From positions 992,001 through 1,056,000 of the forward strand of contig NZ_CP150661.1 of the NCBI RefSeq assembly GCF_038024105.1: 64,000 nt of DNA, in the 5' to 3' direction. The notes below the pieces were generated by a model. That model saw nothing but the letters and a program-made list of their open reading frames with translations, did no database searches and was not told the DNA's origin. Shown one piece after another: positions 41,417 to 50,452 of this stretch (positions are counted from its first letter, which is position 1; every line of letters starts with the position of its first letter). A program made the position numbers and the translations under genes. Source of the DNA: Polaribacter butkevichii (GTDB lineage Bacteria; Bacteroidota; Bacteroidia; Flavobacteriales; Flavobacteriaceae).

Positions 41417-43699
41417 ATGAAAACATTTATAAAATGGCTACTTTTAGTAGCTGTATTTTCTGTGAATGCTCAAAATAGCGTTTCAGGAAAAATTACAGAC
41501 ATGCTTAATAATCCTTTAGCAGACGTACAAATTAACACCCCAGAATTACATAGAGGAACTACATCTAAAGAAGACGGAACCTTTATCCTTAAAAACATTC
41601 CTAAAAGGAAAATAAAAATTAATTTTAGTTATTTAGGATATAGAACAGTTTCAAAAATTATTGATTTTAGCTCAGAAAACATTGTGTTAAATATTCAATT
41701 AAAAGAAACTGCTTTTAAAATGGATGAAGTAATAATTTCTGCGCCTTTTAATAAATTACAATCAGAAAATGTAATGAAAATAGAAAGGTTGTCTGCCAAA
41801 GCCATTCAAAAAACAGGAGCCACAACACTTGCCGAAGGAATTACAAATATTGCTGGAGTTTCTCAAATTTCTACAGGTGCATCTATAGGTAAACCTGTAA
41901 TTAGAGGATTAAGCGGTAATAGAGTTTTAGTCTACACACAAGGCATTAGGCTAGAAAACCAGCAATTTGGAGGCGAACATGGCTTGGGTATTAATGATGC
42001 TGGTATTAGTAGTGTAGAAGTAATTAAAGGCCCTGCATCTCTACTCTACGGTTCTGATGCTTTGGGAGGAGTTTTATATTTGAATCCTGAAAAATTTGCA
42101 TCAGATAATGATCAAGAAATTAATTTTAGTCATCGTTATTTTGGCAATACTTTAGGAACAAACACTTCTATTGGAGCAAAACTATCTAAAGAAAATTGGA
42201 AATTTTTAGCAAGAGGAACTTATGTAAATCATTCAGATTATAAAATTCCAACAAAACAAAGAGTTACCAATACCCGTTTTAACGAAAAAGATTTTAAAAC
42301 CGGAGCAGCTTATTCTAAAAACAGTTTTACATCAGAAATTCGTTATAATTTTAACAGATCTAAACTTGGTTTACCTGAAGAAGGAATTGGCGAACAATCT
42401 ACCAGTAAATCACTTTTAGAACCTTACCAAGTTATCGACAATCATATATTAAGCTCGCACAATCATTTTTTTATTGGAGATTCTAAATTAGATTTAGATT
42501 TAGGTTATACTTTTAATGACCGTCAAGAATTTGAAGAACATCACGACCATGATGAAGGTGAAGAAGACCATGACGAAGATGAACATGACGAAGATCACGA
42601 AGAAGAAGGAGAAGGAGCTGCATTAAGAATGAAGTTAAAAACATTTAGCTATAACGCAAAATATCATTTCCCTAAAATTGGGAACGTAGAAATTCTTTCT
42701 GGCGTACAAGGCTTACATCAAACAAATACTAATTTTGGAGAGGAATTATTAATACCTAATGCAACCATAAATGATTTTGGTGTTTTTACAACAGCAAATT
42801 ACTCTTGGAATAAAAATAGTTTGCAAGCAGGTGTTCGTTACGATACTAGAAATATAGATACAGAAAGACACGAAATTTCTCATGAAGGAGATCTTCATAT
42901 TTTTGAAGCTATCGATAAATCTTACAACAGTTTTACCACCTCTTTAGGTTTTAAAACAGCCATAACAGATAATTTTACAGCAAGAATTAATGTTGCCTCT
43001 GGTTTTAGAGCTCCTAATTTAGCAGAATTATCTTCTAACGGAGTGCATCACGGAACGGGTAGATTTGAAAAAGGAAATAATAATTTAACCAATGAAAAAA
43101 ACACGCAATTCGATCTTTCTTTAGAATATAAAACAGAACATATTGAGTTGTTTGCAAACGGTTTTTACAATCAATTAAACGATTATATTTACATTTCTCC
43201 TACTGGAGAAATTGAAGATGAAGCACCTGTTTTTGAGTATTTACAAGAAGATGCAAAATTATATGGTGGTGAATTTGGTTTTCATTTACACCCACATCCA
43301 TTAGATTGGTTGCATTTAGAAAGTTCATTTGAAACTGTAATAGGAGAGCAAGATAATGGCAATTATTTACCATTGATTCCTGCTAACTCATGGAAAAATA
43401 CTTTAAGAACTGAGTTTGATGTAAAAAATTGGTTACAACAAGGGTATGCTTCTTTAACTTTAAAGAGTACATTTTCTCAAAATAATGTTAGTCAGTTTGA
43501 AACAAAAACCCCTAGTTATAATCTATTAAACTTTGGTTTTGGTGGTGATATTACTATAAATGATATTAAATTTTCTGCAAACTTATCTGCTAATAATATT
43601 TTAGATAAAAAATATATAGATCACTTATCTAGATTAAAAGCAGACGGAATTTTAAACCAAGGTAGAAATATTGTTTTAGGAATTAATTTTAAAATATAA
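41417..43699 (+). CDS. TonB-dependent outer-membrane receptor, probably for a metal
   Basis: A 760-residue protein with a signal peptide (about 1-18), a carboxypeptidase-regulatory-like domain (about 20-105, SGKITDMLNNPLADVQI), a plug (about 115-225, SIGKPVIRGLSGNRVLVYTQG, KGPASLLYGSDALGGVLY) and a 22-strand barrel closing with NIVLGINFKI. A loop near residues 373-400 is very rich in His, Asp and Glu (HHDHDEGEEDHDEDEHDEDH), which strongly suggests a divalent metal as ligand or a metal-bound cargo. It lies after a His-rich small gene and TerC. No SusD-type gene follows, so a glycan-uptake role is unlikely. Confidence 0.92.
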   Translation: MKTFIKWLLLVAVFSVNAQNSVSGKITDMLNNPLADVQINTPELHRGTTSKEDGTFILKNIPKRKIKINFSYLGYRTVSKIIDFSSENIVLNIQLKETAFKMDEVIISAPFNKLQSENVMKIERLSAKAIQKTGATTLAEGITNIAGVSQISTGASIGKPVIRGLSGNRVLVYTQGIRLENQQFGGEHGLGINDAGISSVEVIKGPASLLYGSDALGGVLYLNPEKFASDNDQEINFSHRYFGNTLGTNTSIGAKLSKENWKFLARGTYVNHSDYKIPTKQRVTNTRFNEKDFKTGAAYSKNSFTSEIRYNFNRSKLGLPEEGIGEQSTSKSLLEPYQVIDNHILSSHNHFFIGDSKLDLDLGYTFNDRQEFEEHHDHDEGEEDHDEDEHDEDHEEEGEGAALRMKLKTFSYNAKYHFPKIGNVEILSGVQGLHQTNTNFGEELLIPNATINDFGVFTTANYSWNKNSLQAGVRYDTRNIDTERHEISHEGDLHIFEAIDKSYNSFTTSLGFKTAITDNFTARINVASGFRAPNLAELSSNGVHHGTGRFEKGNNNLTNEKNTQFDLSLEYKTEHIELFANGFYNQLNDYIYISPTGEIEDEAPVFEYLQEDAKLYGGEFGFHLHPHPLDWLHLESSFETVIGEQDNGNYLPLIPANSWKNTLRTEFDVKNWLQQGYASLTLKSTFSQNNVSQFETKTPSYNLLNFGFGGDITINDIKFSANLSANNILDKKYIDHLSRLKADGILNQGRNIVLGINFKI

Positions 43700-43718
43700 A
43701 AAGAGAGCACCAATAGAG

Positions 43719-43797
43719 GCTGTTTTAAAAGTAATTATTTTGTCAACCTAAATTTATTTTAGGTTCAACAAGACAAGTTTTATATTTTTAAAACAGC
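43719..43797. terminator. Nested hairpins between convergent genes
   Basis: An outer stem GCTGTTTTAAAA (43719-43730) / TTTTAAAACAGC (43786-43797) encloses an inner stem AACCTAAA (43745-43752) / TTTAGGTT (43758-43765). A T-rich tail follows on the plus side. It probably ends both the receptor transcript and the convergent MFS gene. Confidence 0.65.
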
Positions 43798-43804
43798 TTC
43801 TTTT

Positions 43805-45112
43805 TTATTGCACATATTTTGTTTTCTTTATACTACTTAAAACAATAAAAGCAGCTAAAAAGAAAATAGCTAATGCCAACACACTACTTTGTATAGAAAT
43901 CATAGAATTTAATACGCCAAAAGTAACCATACCTATAACGAGAGCTATTTTTTCAGTTACATCAAAAAAGCTAAAATAAGAAGCATGATCTTCTGTTTTA
44001 GGCAATAATTTAGAGTACGTAGACCTTGCTAAAGACTGAATTGCTCCCATTACCAAACCTATTAAAGAACCCAAAATATAAAAATACATTTCTATATTTG
44101 GCGTATCTTTTGTTAAGTTAAAACCAATAAAACAAACCAATCCCCAAATAGCTATTGCTATTTTTAAGGTTTTAATATTCCCTATTTTATTAGATAATCT
44201 AGAAAATAAAAATGCTCCAAATATACCTACAAACTGCACTAACAAAATTGTAGCTATTAAATTTAAAGTTTCTAAACCTAAAATTGTTCCGAAAATACCT
44301 GCCATTAATATAATAGTTTGTACACCGATACTTAATAAAAAAAAGGAAATTAAAAACAATTTCAACTCTCTATAAGCAAATAATTCTTTTGCAACTTTCT
44401 TTATTTCTTGAATTCCTTTAATAAAATAATTTCCTTTTGGCAATGATGTTTTTTCAGAATCAGGTAATTTGGCGTACGTTATTTGTGCAAAACCTAACCA
44501 CCACAAACCTACTAATACAAATGATAATTGAGATCCAAATTGTTTGTCATAATAACCAAAAACTTCGGTTTCTATTAAAACCAAACATAAAAGTAGTAAT
44601 AAGATAGACCCAGAATAGCCTAACATAAAACCTTTGGCACTTACATTATCTTGTTGTTCTGGATGCGCTACTTCTGGTAAAAATGCATTGTAAAAAACAA
44701 TGCTTCCCCAAAAACCAATACTTGCTAAAATGGTAAAAACAATACCAACCCATAATGTTTCTTTACCTGTAAAAAAGAACAAACACATTACAGATAACGA
44801 ACCTAAAAGGCAAAATCCTTTTAAGAATTTCTTTTTATTCCCTGCAAAATCTGCTATACCAGAAAGCATTGGCGAAATACAAGCTACTACCAAAAAAGAA
44901 AAAGCCAAGGCATAATTATACAAGGTTGTTGGCGTCCATAAAGTACCCAAAAAAGTGATTTTTCCATCAGCATTTGCAAACCCTTCAGAGGCAGTTAAAC
45001 CAGCGTAATAAATAGGAAAAACAGCGGTACTAATCACTAAAGAATACACTGAATTTGCCCAATCGTAAAAAGCCCACGCATTAATTAATTTTTTATCTCC
45101 AATTTTTAACAT
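43805..45112 (-). CDS. MFS transporter of the UMF1/Atg22-like group
   Basis: A 435-residue protein with about 12 membrane segments. The start NAWAFYDWANSVYSLVISTA and the helix AFLPEVAHPEQQDNVSAKGF are typical of the UMF1 family (related to fungal Atg22), as is the late LVMGAIQSLARSTYSKLLPK. Members are thought to export amino acids or other small molecules, but bacterial substrates are mostly unknown. It is transcribed alone, with terminators on both sides. Confidence 0.9.
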   Translation of the reverse strand: MLKIGDKKLINAWAFYDWANSVYSLVISTAVFPIYYAGLTASEGFANADGKITFLGTLWTPTTLYNYALAFSFLVVACISPMLSGIADFAGNKKKFLKGFCLLGSLSVMCLFFFTGKETLWVGIVFTILASIGFWGSIVFYNAFLPEVAHPEQQDNVSAKGFMLGYSGSILLLLLCLVLIETEVFGYYDKQFGSQLSFVLVGLWWLGFAQITYAKLPDSEKTSLPKGNYFIKGIQEIKKVAKELFAYRELKLFLISFFLLSIGVQTIILMAGIFGTILGLETLNLIATILLVQFVGIFGAFLFSRLSNKIGNIKTLKIAIAIWGLVCFIGFNLTKDTPNIEMYFYILGSLIGLVMGAIQSLARSTYSKLLPKTEDHASYFSFFDVTEKIALVIGMVTFGVLNSMISIQSSVLALAIFFLAAFIVLSSIKKTKYVQ

Positions 45113-45133
45113 CGCATATTTTTTATATAAAAA

Positions 45134-45161
45134 AACCGTTCAAATAAATATTTGAACGGTT
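45134..45161 (-). terminator. Terminator of the M48 protease gene
   Basis: AACCGTTCAAAT (45134-45145) pairs with ATTTGAACGGTT (45150-45161) around AAAT, with an A/T run at 45129-45135 that reads as a T tract on the minus strand. Confidence 0.85.
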
Positions 45162-45201
45162 ACAATATAGGAAAATCTATTCCTTTTCTAATTTTTTTTA
45201 T

Positions 45202-46014
45202 TTAATTCTTTACCTTGGCATTATATTGTGCTGCATATTTTTTTGCAGTTGGTAAATAATTTTTTAAATCTTGAATTCTAGATTCGTTAGATGGATGCGT
45301 ACTTAACATTTCTGGTTGAGAACTTCCTCCAGATTTCTCGCTCATTCTAACCCAAACCTCTGCAGCTTCTCTACCATCGTAACCAGCCATAATCATAAAA
45401 ACCAAACCTAGTCTATCTGCTTCTTGCTCATGTACTCTACTAAACTTTAACATCCCTAAACCAGAACCAATACCAAAGGCAGTATTCCATAATTGTTGCG
45501 ATTCACTACTTTTTCCTGAAGTACCTAAAGCAACAGCCACTCCTCCTAGTTGTTGTAATTGCCCTTGAGACATTCTTTCTTGTCCGTGTTTAGCAAAAGC
45601 ATGCGCTACTTCATGCCCCATAACCGCTGCAACTCCATCTTCATTTGCACAAATAGGCATTATCCCTGTATAAAAAACAACTTTACCTCCTGGCATACAC
45701 CAAGCATTTACGGTTTCATCTTCTACCAAGTTAAATTCCCATCTATAAGAATCTGCTTCGGCAACCATATTATTTGCTCGCATAAAACGATCTACAGCTG
45801 CAGAAATATTTTTACCTACATTTTTAATCTCATTAGACATCTCTCTATTTGTAGATAATTTATTTTCTTTTAAAAAGCTACTATATTGTGCAAAACTCGA
45901 CGGCAACACTTGTGCATCACTTACAAAATTAACACGACTTCTACCTGTAATTGGCACCGTACTACATTCTACAAAAAGAAAAACGGTTAAAACTAAAACA
46001 ACTATTTTTTTCAT
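45202..46014 (-). CDS. M48-family metalloprotease lipoprotein
   Basis: A 270-residue lipoprotein (Cys17 in L-F-V-E-C-S). The zinc site is VMGHEVAHAFAKHG (HExxH near residue 132), with the third ligand Glu in HEQEADRLGL near 196. The family's PGGKVVFYTG segment near 110 is also present. It is of the LoiP/YcaL group of periplasmic zinc proteases attached to the outer membrane, which remove misfolded outer-membrane proteins. It ends in THPSNESRI, a typical tail motif. Monocistronic. Confidence 0.94.
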   Translation of the reverse strand: MKKIVVLVLTVFLFVECSTVPITGRSRVNFVSDAQVLPSSFAQYSSFLKENKLSTNREMSNEIKNVGKNISAAVDRFMRANNMVAEADSYRWEFNLVEDETVNAWCMPGGKVVFYTGIMPICANEDGVAAVMGHEVAHAFAKHGQERMSQGQLQQLGGVAVALGTSGKSSESQQLWNTAFGIGSGLGMLKFSRVHEQEADRLGLVFMIMAGYDGREAAEVWVRMSEKSGGSSQPEMLSTHPSNESRIQDLKNYLPTAKKYAAQYNAKVKN

Positions 46015-46202
46015 CTATTTTATTTTTTTATCATCACTAATTAATAAGACACATATATCAGTAAATTGTCACTACAGCGTCTCTTTTTACAATTTATAAA
46101 ACTACATATTCTATCTTTATCAAAAAAATAAATTTCTTATGAAAGTGATATTTGTAATTTTTAGATAAAACATTCGTCCAAAATAAAAATCAATACATAC
46201 TT

Positions 46203-46682
46203 ATGAAAAATATTTTCTCTTTACTAACGCTTCTTTTTTTGATAAACTGTACTAGTAAGGCACAAACCTCATCCAAAGAAAAAAAAACATATACTATTGA
46301 AAAAACAGATGTAGAATGGAAAAAACTTTTAACTCCGATACAATATTATGTTTTACGAGAAGCGGGTACAGAAAGAGCTTTTTCTAGCGCTCTTAATAAC
46401 AACAAAATGAAAGGTACTTATGTTTGTGCTGCTTGTAAAACTCCATTATATAAATCTAAATATAAATATGATTCTGGTTCTGGTTGGCCTTCTTTTGATA
46501 GAGCTATCAAAAAAAATGTAGAACTAGATGTTGACTTTAAAATTGGCTATGCAAGAACAGAATTAAAATGCAATACTTGCGGCGGTCATTTAGGTCATTC
46601 GTTTAATGATGGACCAAAAAACACTACAGGAAAACGTCATTGTATTAATGGCGCTGCATTAGAATTTATTGAACAGAAATAA
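46203..46682 (+). CDS. msrB: Peptide-methionine (R)-S-oxide reductase, exported
   Basis: A 159-residue protein that reduces methionine-R-sulfoxide in proteins. The four zinc Cys are in CAACKTPLY and CNTCGGHLGH, the active-site Cys is in RHCINGAALEF near residue 149, and GSGWPSF is present. Unlike cytosolic forms it has a lipoprotein-like signal (L-F-L-I-N-C-T, Cys16), so it should protect periplasmic or envelope proteins. It is followed by its own terminator. Confidence 0.94.
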   Translation: MKNIFSLLTLLFLINCTSKAQTSSKEKKTYTIEKTDVEWKKLLTPIQYYVLREAGTERAFSSALNNNKMKGTYVCAACKTPLYKSKYKYDSGSGWPSFDRAIKKNVELDVDFKIGYARTELKCNTCGGHLGHSFNDGPKNTTGKRHCINGAALEFIEQK

Positions 46683-46710
46683 TTTATCTTTTACAATTTT
46701 AATTACTTTT

Positions 46711-46738
46711 AAACACTTTGTACTAGTATTAAGTGTTT
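46711..46738 (+). terminator. msrB terminator
   Basis: AAACACTT (46711-46718) pairs with AAGTGTTT (46731-46738), followed by more T; the loop holds the palindrome TACTAGTA. Confidence 0.75.
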
Positions 46739-47120
46739 TTTTTGTGTAAAACAGTGAAATTTTACAATTAACAATATATTTAAAACTATAGCCATTATTT
46801 AATCGTTTAGGGTAATTAATATTTTTAATTTTAAAACAAACCTTTATATTATAAGCATTTATTAATCTAAAATAGATCTACTACTTTATTGTATTACCCT
46901 ACTAAAACCTACACCTTTCCTCCCTATTGATACTGTTTATCCCAAATTTTAAAAAAATCTTATTTTTGTTATTATCCAAAGTAATATGTAATAAATATTT
47001 TTGTACTTTCGCTTTTAAATCAATTAAACTATACACTATATAAAGCCAAATTATTTTTTAGTGACTTATTCTAAAAAAACGTGTCTAACTAACTAAGAAC
47101 GAACCCCCTAAAGAAAAGAA
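46739..47120 (+). promoter_or_regulatory. Upstream region of the surface-protein cluster
   Basis: There is no gene in these 382 bases. Two matches to TAnnTTTG are seen, TATTTTTG at 46961-46968 and again at 46996-47003, neither with a clear -33 TTG. If the second is used the leader is about 110 bases, long for this genome. No known riboswitch was recognised. Confidence 0.45.
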
Positions 47121-47639
47121 TTGAAAAAAATTATTTGTTTTTTACTATTTTTAAACAGTTGTTTTGCCTTTTCTCAGCAACCAACAAATAAGAAATATTC
47201 TCTAATAAAATCTACAATTACTACGGTAGGATCTTCTACGGTATACAATAAAAACTACAGTGTACAACAAAGTATAGGGCAATCTAGCATCATTGGTAAA
47301 AAAAACACTGGTACAACAACTGTACAACAAGGTTTTTTAAATCATGTTAAAATATTTACAATCAACAACTCTGATATAGAAATTATTGATGAATCACTAA
47401 ATTTAGTGATTTCACCAAACCCTTTTATAGATCACATAAAAATAAATTTTACTAGAGAAACAAAACATAACATTCATATATTTATTTATGATACAAATGG
47501 TAAAGTTTTATTTTCTAAAAAATATAACCCAACAGACAGTATACATATTCCAATGAAATACTATACTATTGGTACTTATTTAATACGTATACAAAGTGGT
47601 AAAGACAAGTTTACACGAAAAATTCTAAAAACAGAATAA
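47121..47639 (+). CDS. Small T9SS-secreted protein, TTG start
   Basis: A 172-residue protein opening at TTG 47121 with a signal peptide (about 1-18, ending F-A-F-S). The short N-terminal part has SVQQSIGQSSIIG and TTTVQQGFLNHV, a pattern found in many small flavobacterial secreted proteins. The last 75 residues are a type A T9SS sorting domain (LVISPNPFIDHIKINF, GKVLFSKKY, GTYLIRIQSGKDKFTRKIL). It is therefore almost a bare sorting domain with a short cargo. It leads a run of six exported-protein genes, with the next gene 5 bases away. Confidence 0.85.
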   Translation: MKKIICFLLFLNSCFAFSQQPTNKKYSLIKSTITTVGSSTVYNKNYSVQQSIGQSSIIGKKNTGTTTVQQGFLNHVKIFTINNSDIEIIDESLNLVISPNPFIDHIKINFTRETKHNIHIFIYDTNGKVLFSKKYNPTDSIHIPMKYYTIGTYLIRIQSGKDKFTRKILKTE

Positions 47640-47644
47640 TAAAT

Positions 47645-48355
47645 ATGTTCAAAAACAAGACTATATATAGTGTTATATTCTTTTTTATCTTTTGGATAAA
47701 CATAAATAATGCACAACAAATTTATATAGAATCTGGTTTTGAAAATGCCTATTTTAAAGATTATGTAAATAATTTAGGAGAAAACACCCTAGATTTAAAT
47801 TACCCAAAATCTCAACAAGTTTTTATAGAAACAGGTATTAGATTTGATTTAAACTTCAGAAGTGATCGACTTTGGGACAAAAAATGGAATTTTTTTAGAT
47901 TTAGAACTAAAATAGATGCTGGTTTTAGCTACAACAATTATAAAATTAACACCGGGTTTTACGGCGGAAATGTAAGTATTCCTTTAACGTACAACTTAAC
48001 TTATGTTGGCTTAAAAACAGGTGTTAACTTTTCTATTATAAATCATCGTGAGTATAAATTATATATCCACGGACACTTGTCTTATGACATGCTGGTTTCT
48101 GGGTCTAGTGAATATAAAGACGTGGTAAATGACATTTATAGAGATCGTTCTTTAGACAGAACTTTATTAAGATACCATAGAGGAATAAATGCAGAATATC
48201 TTATATCAGACATTACCTCTATTTACATAAAGTATAATATAGCAGATAGTTTTAAAGAAAAAAATAAAGATACTAAAATAAAAGAAGAGTATTCATTACA
48301 TACACATGCGTTTTCTTTTGGGTTACTATTTAATATTGAACAATTAAGGTTTTAA
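47645..48355 (+). CDS. Probable outer-membrane beta-barrel protein, unknown function
   Basis: A 236-residue protein with a signal peptide (about 1-24, ending N-N-A). The rest is a string of amphipathic strands with aromatic ends (FFRFRTKIDAGFSYNNYKI, VSIPLTYNLTYVGLKTGVNF, LHTHAFSFGLLFNIEQLRF), which fits an 8-10-stranded barrel of the OmpA/porin-like type. It is not recognisably PorP/SprF. Its place between a T9SS protein and a set of exported modular proteins suggests it could anchor them or help place them at the surface; this is inference. Confidence 0.7.
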   Translation: MFKNKTIYSVIFFFIFWININNAQQIYIESGFENAYFKDYVNNLGENTLDLNYPKSQQVFIETGIRFDLNFRSDRLWDKKWNFFRFRTKIDAGFSYNNYKINTGFYGGNVSIPLTYNLTYVGLKTGVNFSIINHREYKLYIHGHLSYDMLVSGSSEYKDVVNDIYRDRSLDRTLLRYHRGINAEYLISDITSIYIKYNIADSFKEKNKDTKIKEEYSLHTHAFSFGLLFNIEQLRF

Positions 48356-48358
48356 TTA

Positions 48359-49492
48359 ATGACATTTAAAAATAAAATTTTATGCTTGTTGTTTTCACTG
48401 TTCAGTACAATTGTACTGGCACAAACGCCTGGGTTTAATTATCAAGCATTAATTTTAAATACCGAAGAAATTCAAATTCCCGGTACTGATGTATCAGAAA
48501 ACAGTGTTCCTTTAGGTTTAGAAGATATTGCTTTGCGTTTTACCATTACAAATGAAGCCGGTGTAGAATATATAGAAGAACATTTAATTACTACTGATGA
48601 AAACGGAATGGTTTCTGTAATTGTTGGTGAAGGAGATCCTATTAGTTTTACCTTTCAGGATATTTATTGGGATGGAAAAATAAAATACTTAAATGTAGAA
48701 TTAAATGTACTTAGCAATAATGAAGGCTATGTATTTTTAGACTCTCAAAAAATACTATACATACCTCACCCACAGTACGGAACTGCAAACGTATTTATTG
48801 TAAACAGTCTTAATGAGCTAGAACCTCCTTATAAAAAGGGAGACCTTATTTGGTTAACTTCATATGGCGATAACAACAACCCAACCTTAATGATTTGGAA
48901 TGGCACAAACTGGGTGCCTGTTAATGATGATTTTGATCCAACCAACGAGTTAGGTTTGGTAGTAGTGGCAGACAACACTGCAAGAGCAACTCGTTTTCCA
49001 AACCCCGTAATAGGAGACCAAGTTTGGAATGAGAACTGTGGTTGTATAGAAGTTTATAATGGTGCCAAATGGATTAGCCTACCTGCTGATGCCAAAAACG
49101 GAGTCTACAAAGACGGCAACACCATAAAATTAGGAGGTAGCTTAACAGAGCCTACAGCCATTACCACAAACCCTACCAATACACTAGCCATAAAAGGCTT
49201 GCAAGAAAGTACAAGTAATGAAGACCTACTTGTGGTAGCAGATAAAAACACAGGTGTATTAAAACAAAAACCAATTTCTTCTATAACACAACAAAAGCAA
49301 GTTGTTGTTTTTGCTGTAGACGGGCAGTTAGAATTTACAACACCATTAACAATAACTAGTGTAGATAAAATAGACGTATATAGAAACGGAGTTCGTATCG
49401 ATTTTACTGCCGTAAACAATACCACTATAAAACTAGAACCAGAAGCACAATGTTACCAGGACGATAAAATAAGAATTGTACAATTATATTAA
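48359..49492 (+). CDS. Exported modular protein A with V-Y-R-N-G C-terminal module
   Basis: A 377-residue protein with a signal peptide (about 1-22). The first mature residues TPGFNYQALILNTEE and the beta-rich domain to about 145 are of a kind often seen at the start of Bacteroidota surface proteins (GFNYQA). Two short units follow, each ending IWNGTNWVPV and VYNGAKWISL. The last 120 residues (LGGSLTEP ... LLVVADKNTGVLKQ ... FAVDGQLEF ... IDVYRNGVRIDF ... IKLEPE) align with most of the next protein and resemble a domain common in phage tail proteins (DVYLNGVKL type). It starts 3 bases after the barrel gene. Confidence 0.75.
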   Translation: MTFKNKILCLLFSLFSTIVLAQTPGFNYQALILNTEEIQIPGTDVSENSVPLGLEDIALRFTITNEAGVEYIEEHLITTDENGMVSVIVGEGDPISFTFQDIYWDGKIKYLNVELNVLSNNEGYVFLDSQKILYIPHPQYGTANVFIVNSLNELEPPYKKGDLIWLTSYGDNNNPTLMIWNGTNWVPVNDDFDPTNELGLVVVADNTARATRFPNPVIGDQVWNENCGCIEVYNGAKWISLPADAKNGVYKDGNTIKLGGSLTEPTAITTNPTNTLAIKGLQESTSNEDLLVVADKNTGVLKQKPISSITQQKQVVVFAVDGQLEFTTPLTITSVDKIDVYRNGVRIDFTAVNNTTIKLEPEAQCYQDDKIRIVQLY

Positions 49493-49614
49493 TTACAAAA
49501 AAAACCAAACTTTAAATAAATTATATGAGCTAAACCAACAAAAACTGAATGACTAATAATTAAATTAAGAATAACAAATAGTAAAACAACTAATAACTTT
49601 TAAAATTAAAAACA

Positions 49615-50343
49615 ATGAAAACAATGAAAACAAATTACTTAAAATTAGGCGTATTAGGCCTTATGATGATGGTAGGTACTGCCATAAATGCACAAACTAC
49701 AGACCCAACTGCAGCAACTGTTCTAAAAGATACACCTGCTGATGGTGCTGTGGTTAGAGTTATTGATAATAAAGGTACAATTAAGTATTTTCAATCAAAT
49801 AATGGTATTACAACAATTACTTCTACTACACCAGGAAACCTTACAACTACAACTTGGCAGTTAGGTGGTACTTTAACAGACAATACATATATTGATGTTG
49901 ATGGTAAAGCTTTTGCTTTAGATGGTATCGCATTAATAGATCCTGCAACAGAAGCTGCTTCTACAGATGCAACTACATTGTCTTCTCATGGAACAGGAAC
50001 TGGATGGACTTTATTAGTAAGAGATGAAGCAACAGGTGAAACTAAAAAAATGTTAGCAACAGATTTAATTACTAGTGGTCAAACATACTTTACTGCAACT
50101 GACGGTCAACTTGCTTACGACGTAACATCTGCTGGTTCTAATACAGCTATGACTGGAAGTCAAATTCCATTACCAGAATTTAGTAAAGTTTGGGTATATA
50201 GAAATGGAGCTAAATTAATTGCTGGTTTAGATTATACAATTGCTGCAGCTAGTTCTACAGTAACTTTAGTACCTAATACAACAGCTCCAAATGACTGGAC
50301 TGTTTATGCAGGAGATGTTATTGAAGTACAATATTTCAAATAA
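49615..50343 (+). CDS. Exported modular protein B, possibly abundant
   Basis: A 242-residue protein with a signal peptide (about 1-26, ending A-I-N-A-Q). Soon after comes VVRVIDNKGTIKYF (near residues 49-62), shared with two later proteins. The rest matches the C-terminal module of the preceding protein: LGGTLTDNTYI, LLVRDEATGETKK, YFTATDGQLAYDV, VWVYRNGAKLIAGLDYT and a final GDVIEVQYFK. It is Thr/Ala-rich with almost no Cys or Trp, as in structural fibre subunits. A 122-base A-rich leader and a strong terminator (50367-50401) could give it a separate and higher expression than its neighbours. Confidence 0.75.
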   Translation: MKTMKTNYLKLGVLGLMMMVGTAINAQTTDPTAATVLKDTPADGAVVRVIDNKGTIKYFQSNNGITTITSTTPGNLTTTTWQLGGTLTDNTYIDVDGKAFALDGIALIDPATEAASTDATTLSSHGTGTGWTLLVRDEATGETKKMLATDLITSGQTYFTATDGQLAYDVTSAGSNTAMTGSQIPLPEFSKVWVYRNGAKLIAGLDYTIAAASSTVTLVPNTTAPNDWTVYAGDVIEVQYFK

Positions 50344-50366
50344 CATTATATTTCTTTTTCACATAT

Positions 50367-50401
50367 AAAAAGTGTTGGTTCAAACAGGACCAACACTTTT
50401 T
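50367..50401 (+). terminator. Strong terminator after exported protein B
   Basis: AAAAAGTGTTGGT (50367-50379) pairs with ACCAACACTTTTT (50389-50401), a perfect 13-bp stem with a 9-base loop. It lies inside the surface-protein cluster, 24 bases after gene B and 52 bases before gene C. Confidence 0.9.
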
Positions 50402-50452
50402 AATAAAATAAAAATTATCCCCCCACTTAATTAAACAGTAGATATATTATTA

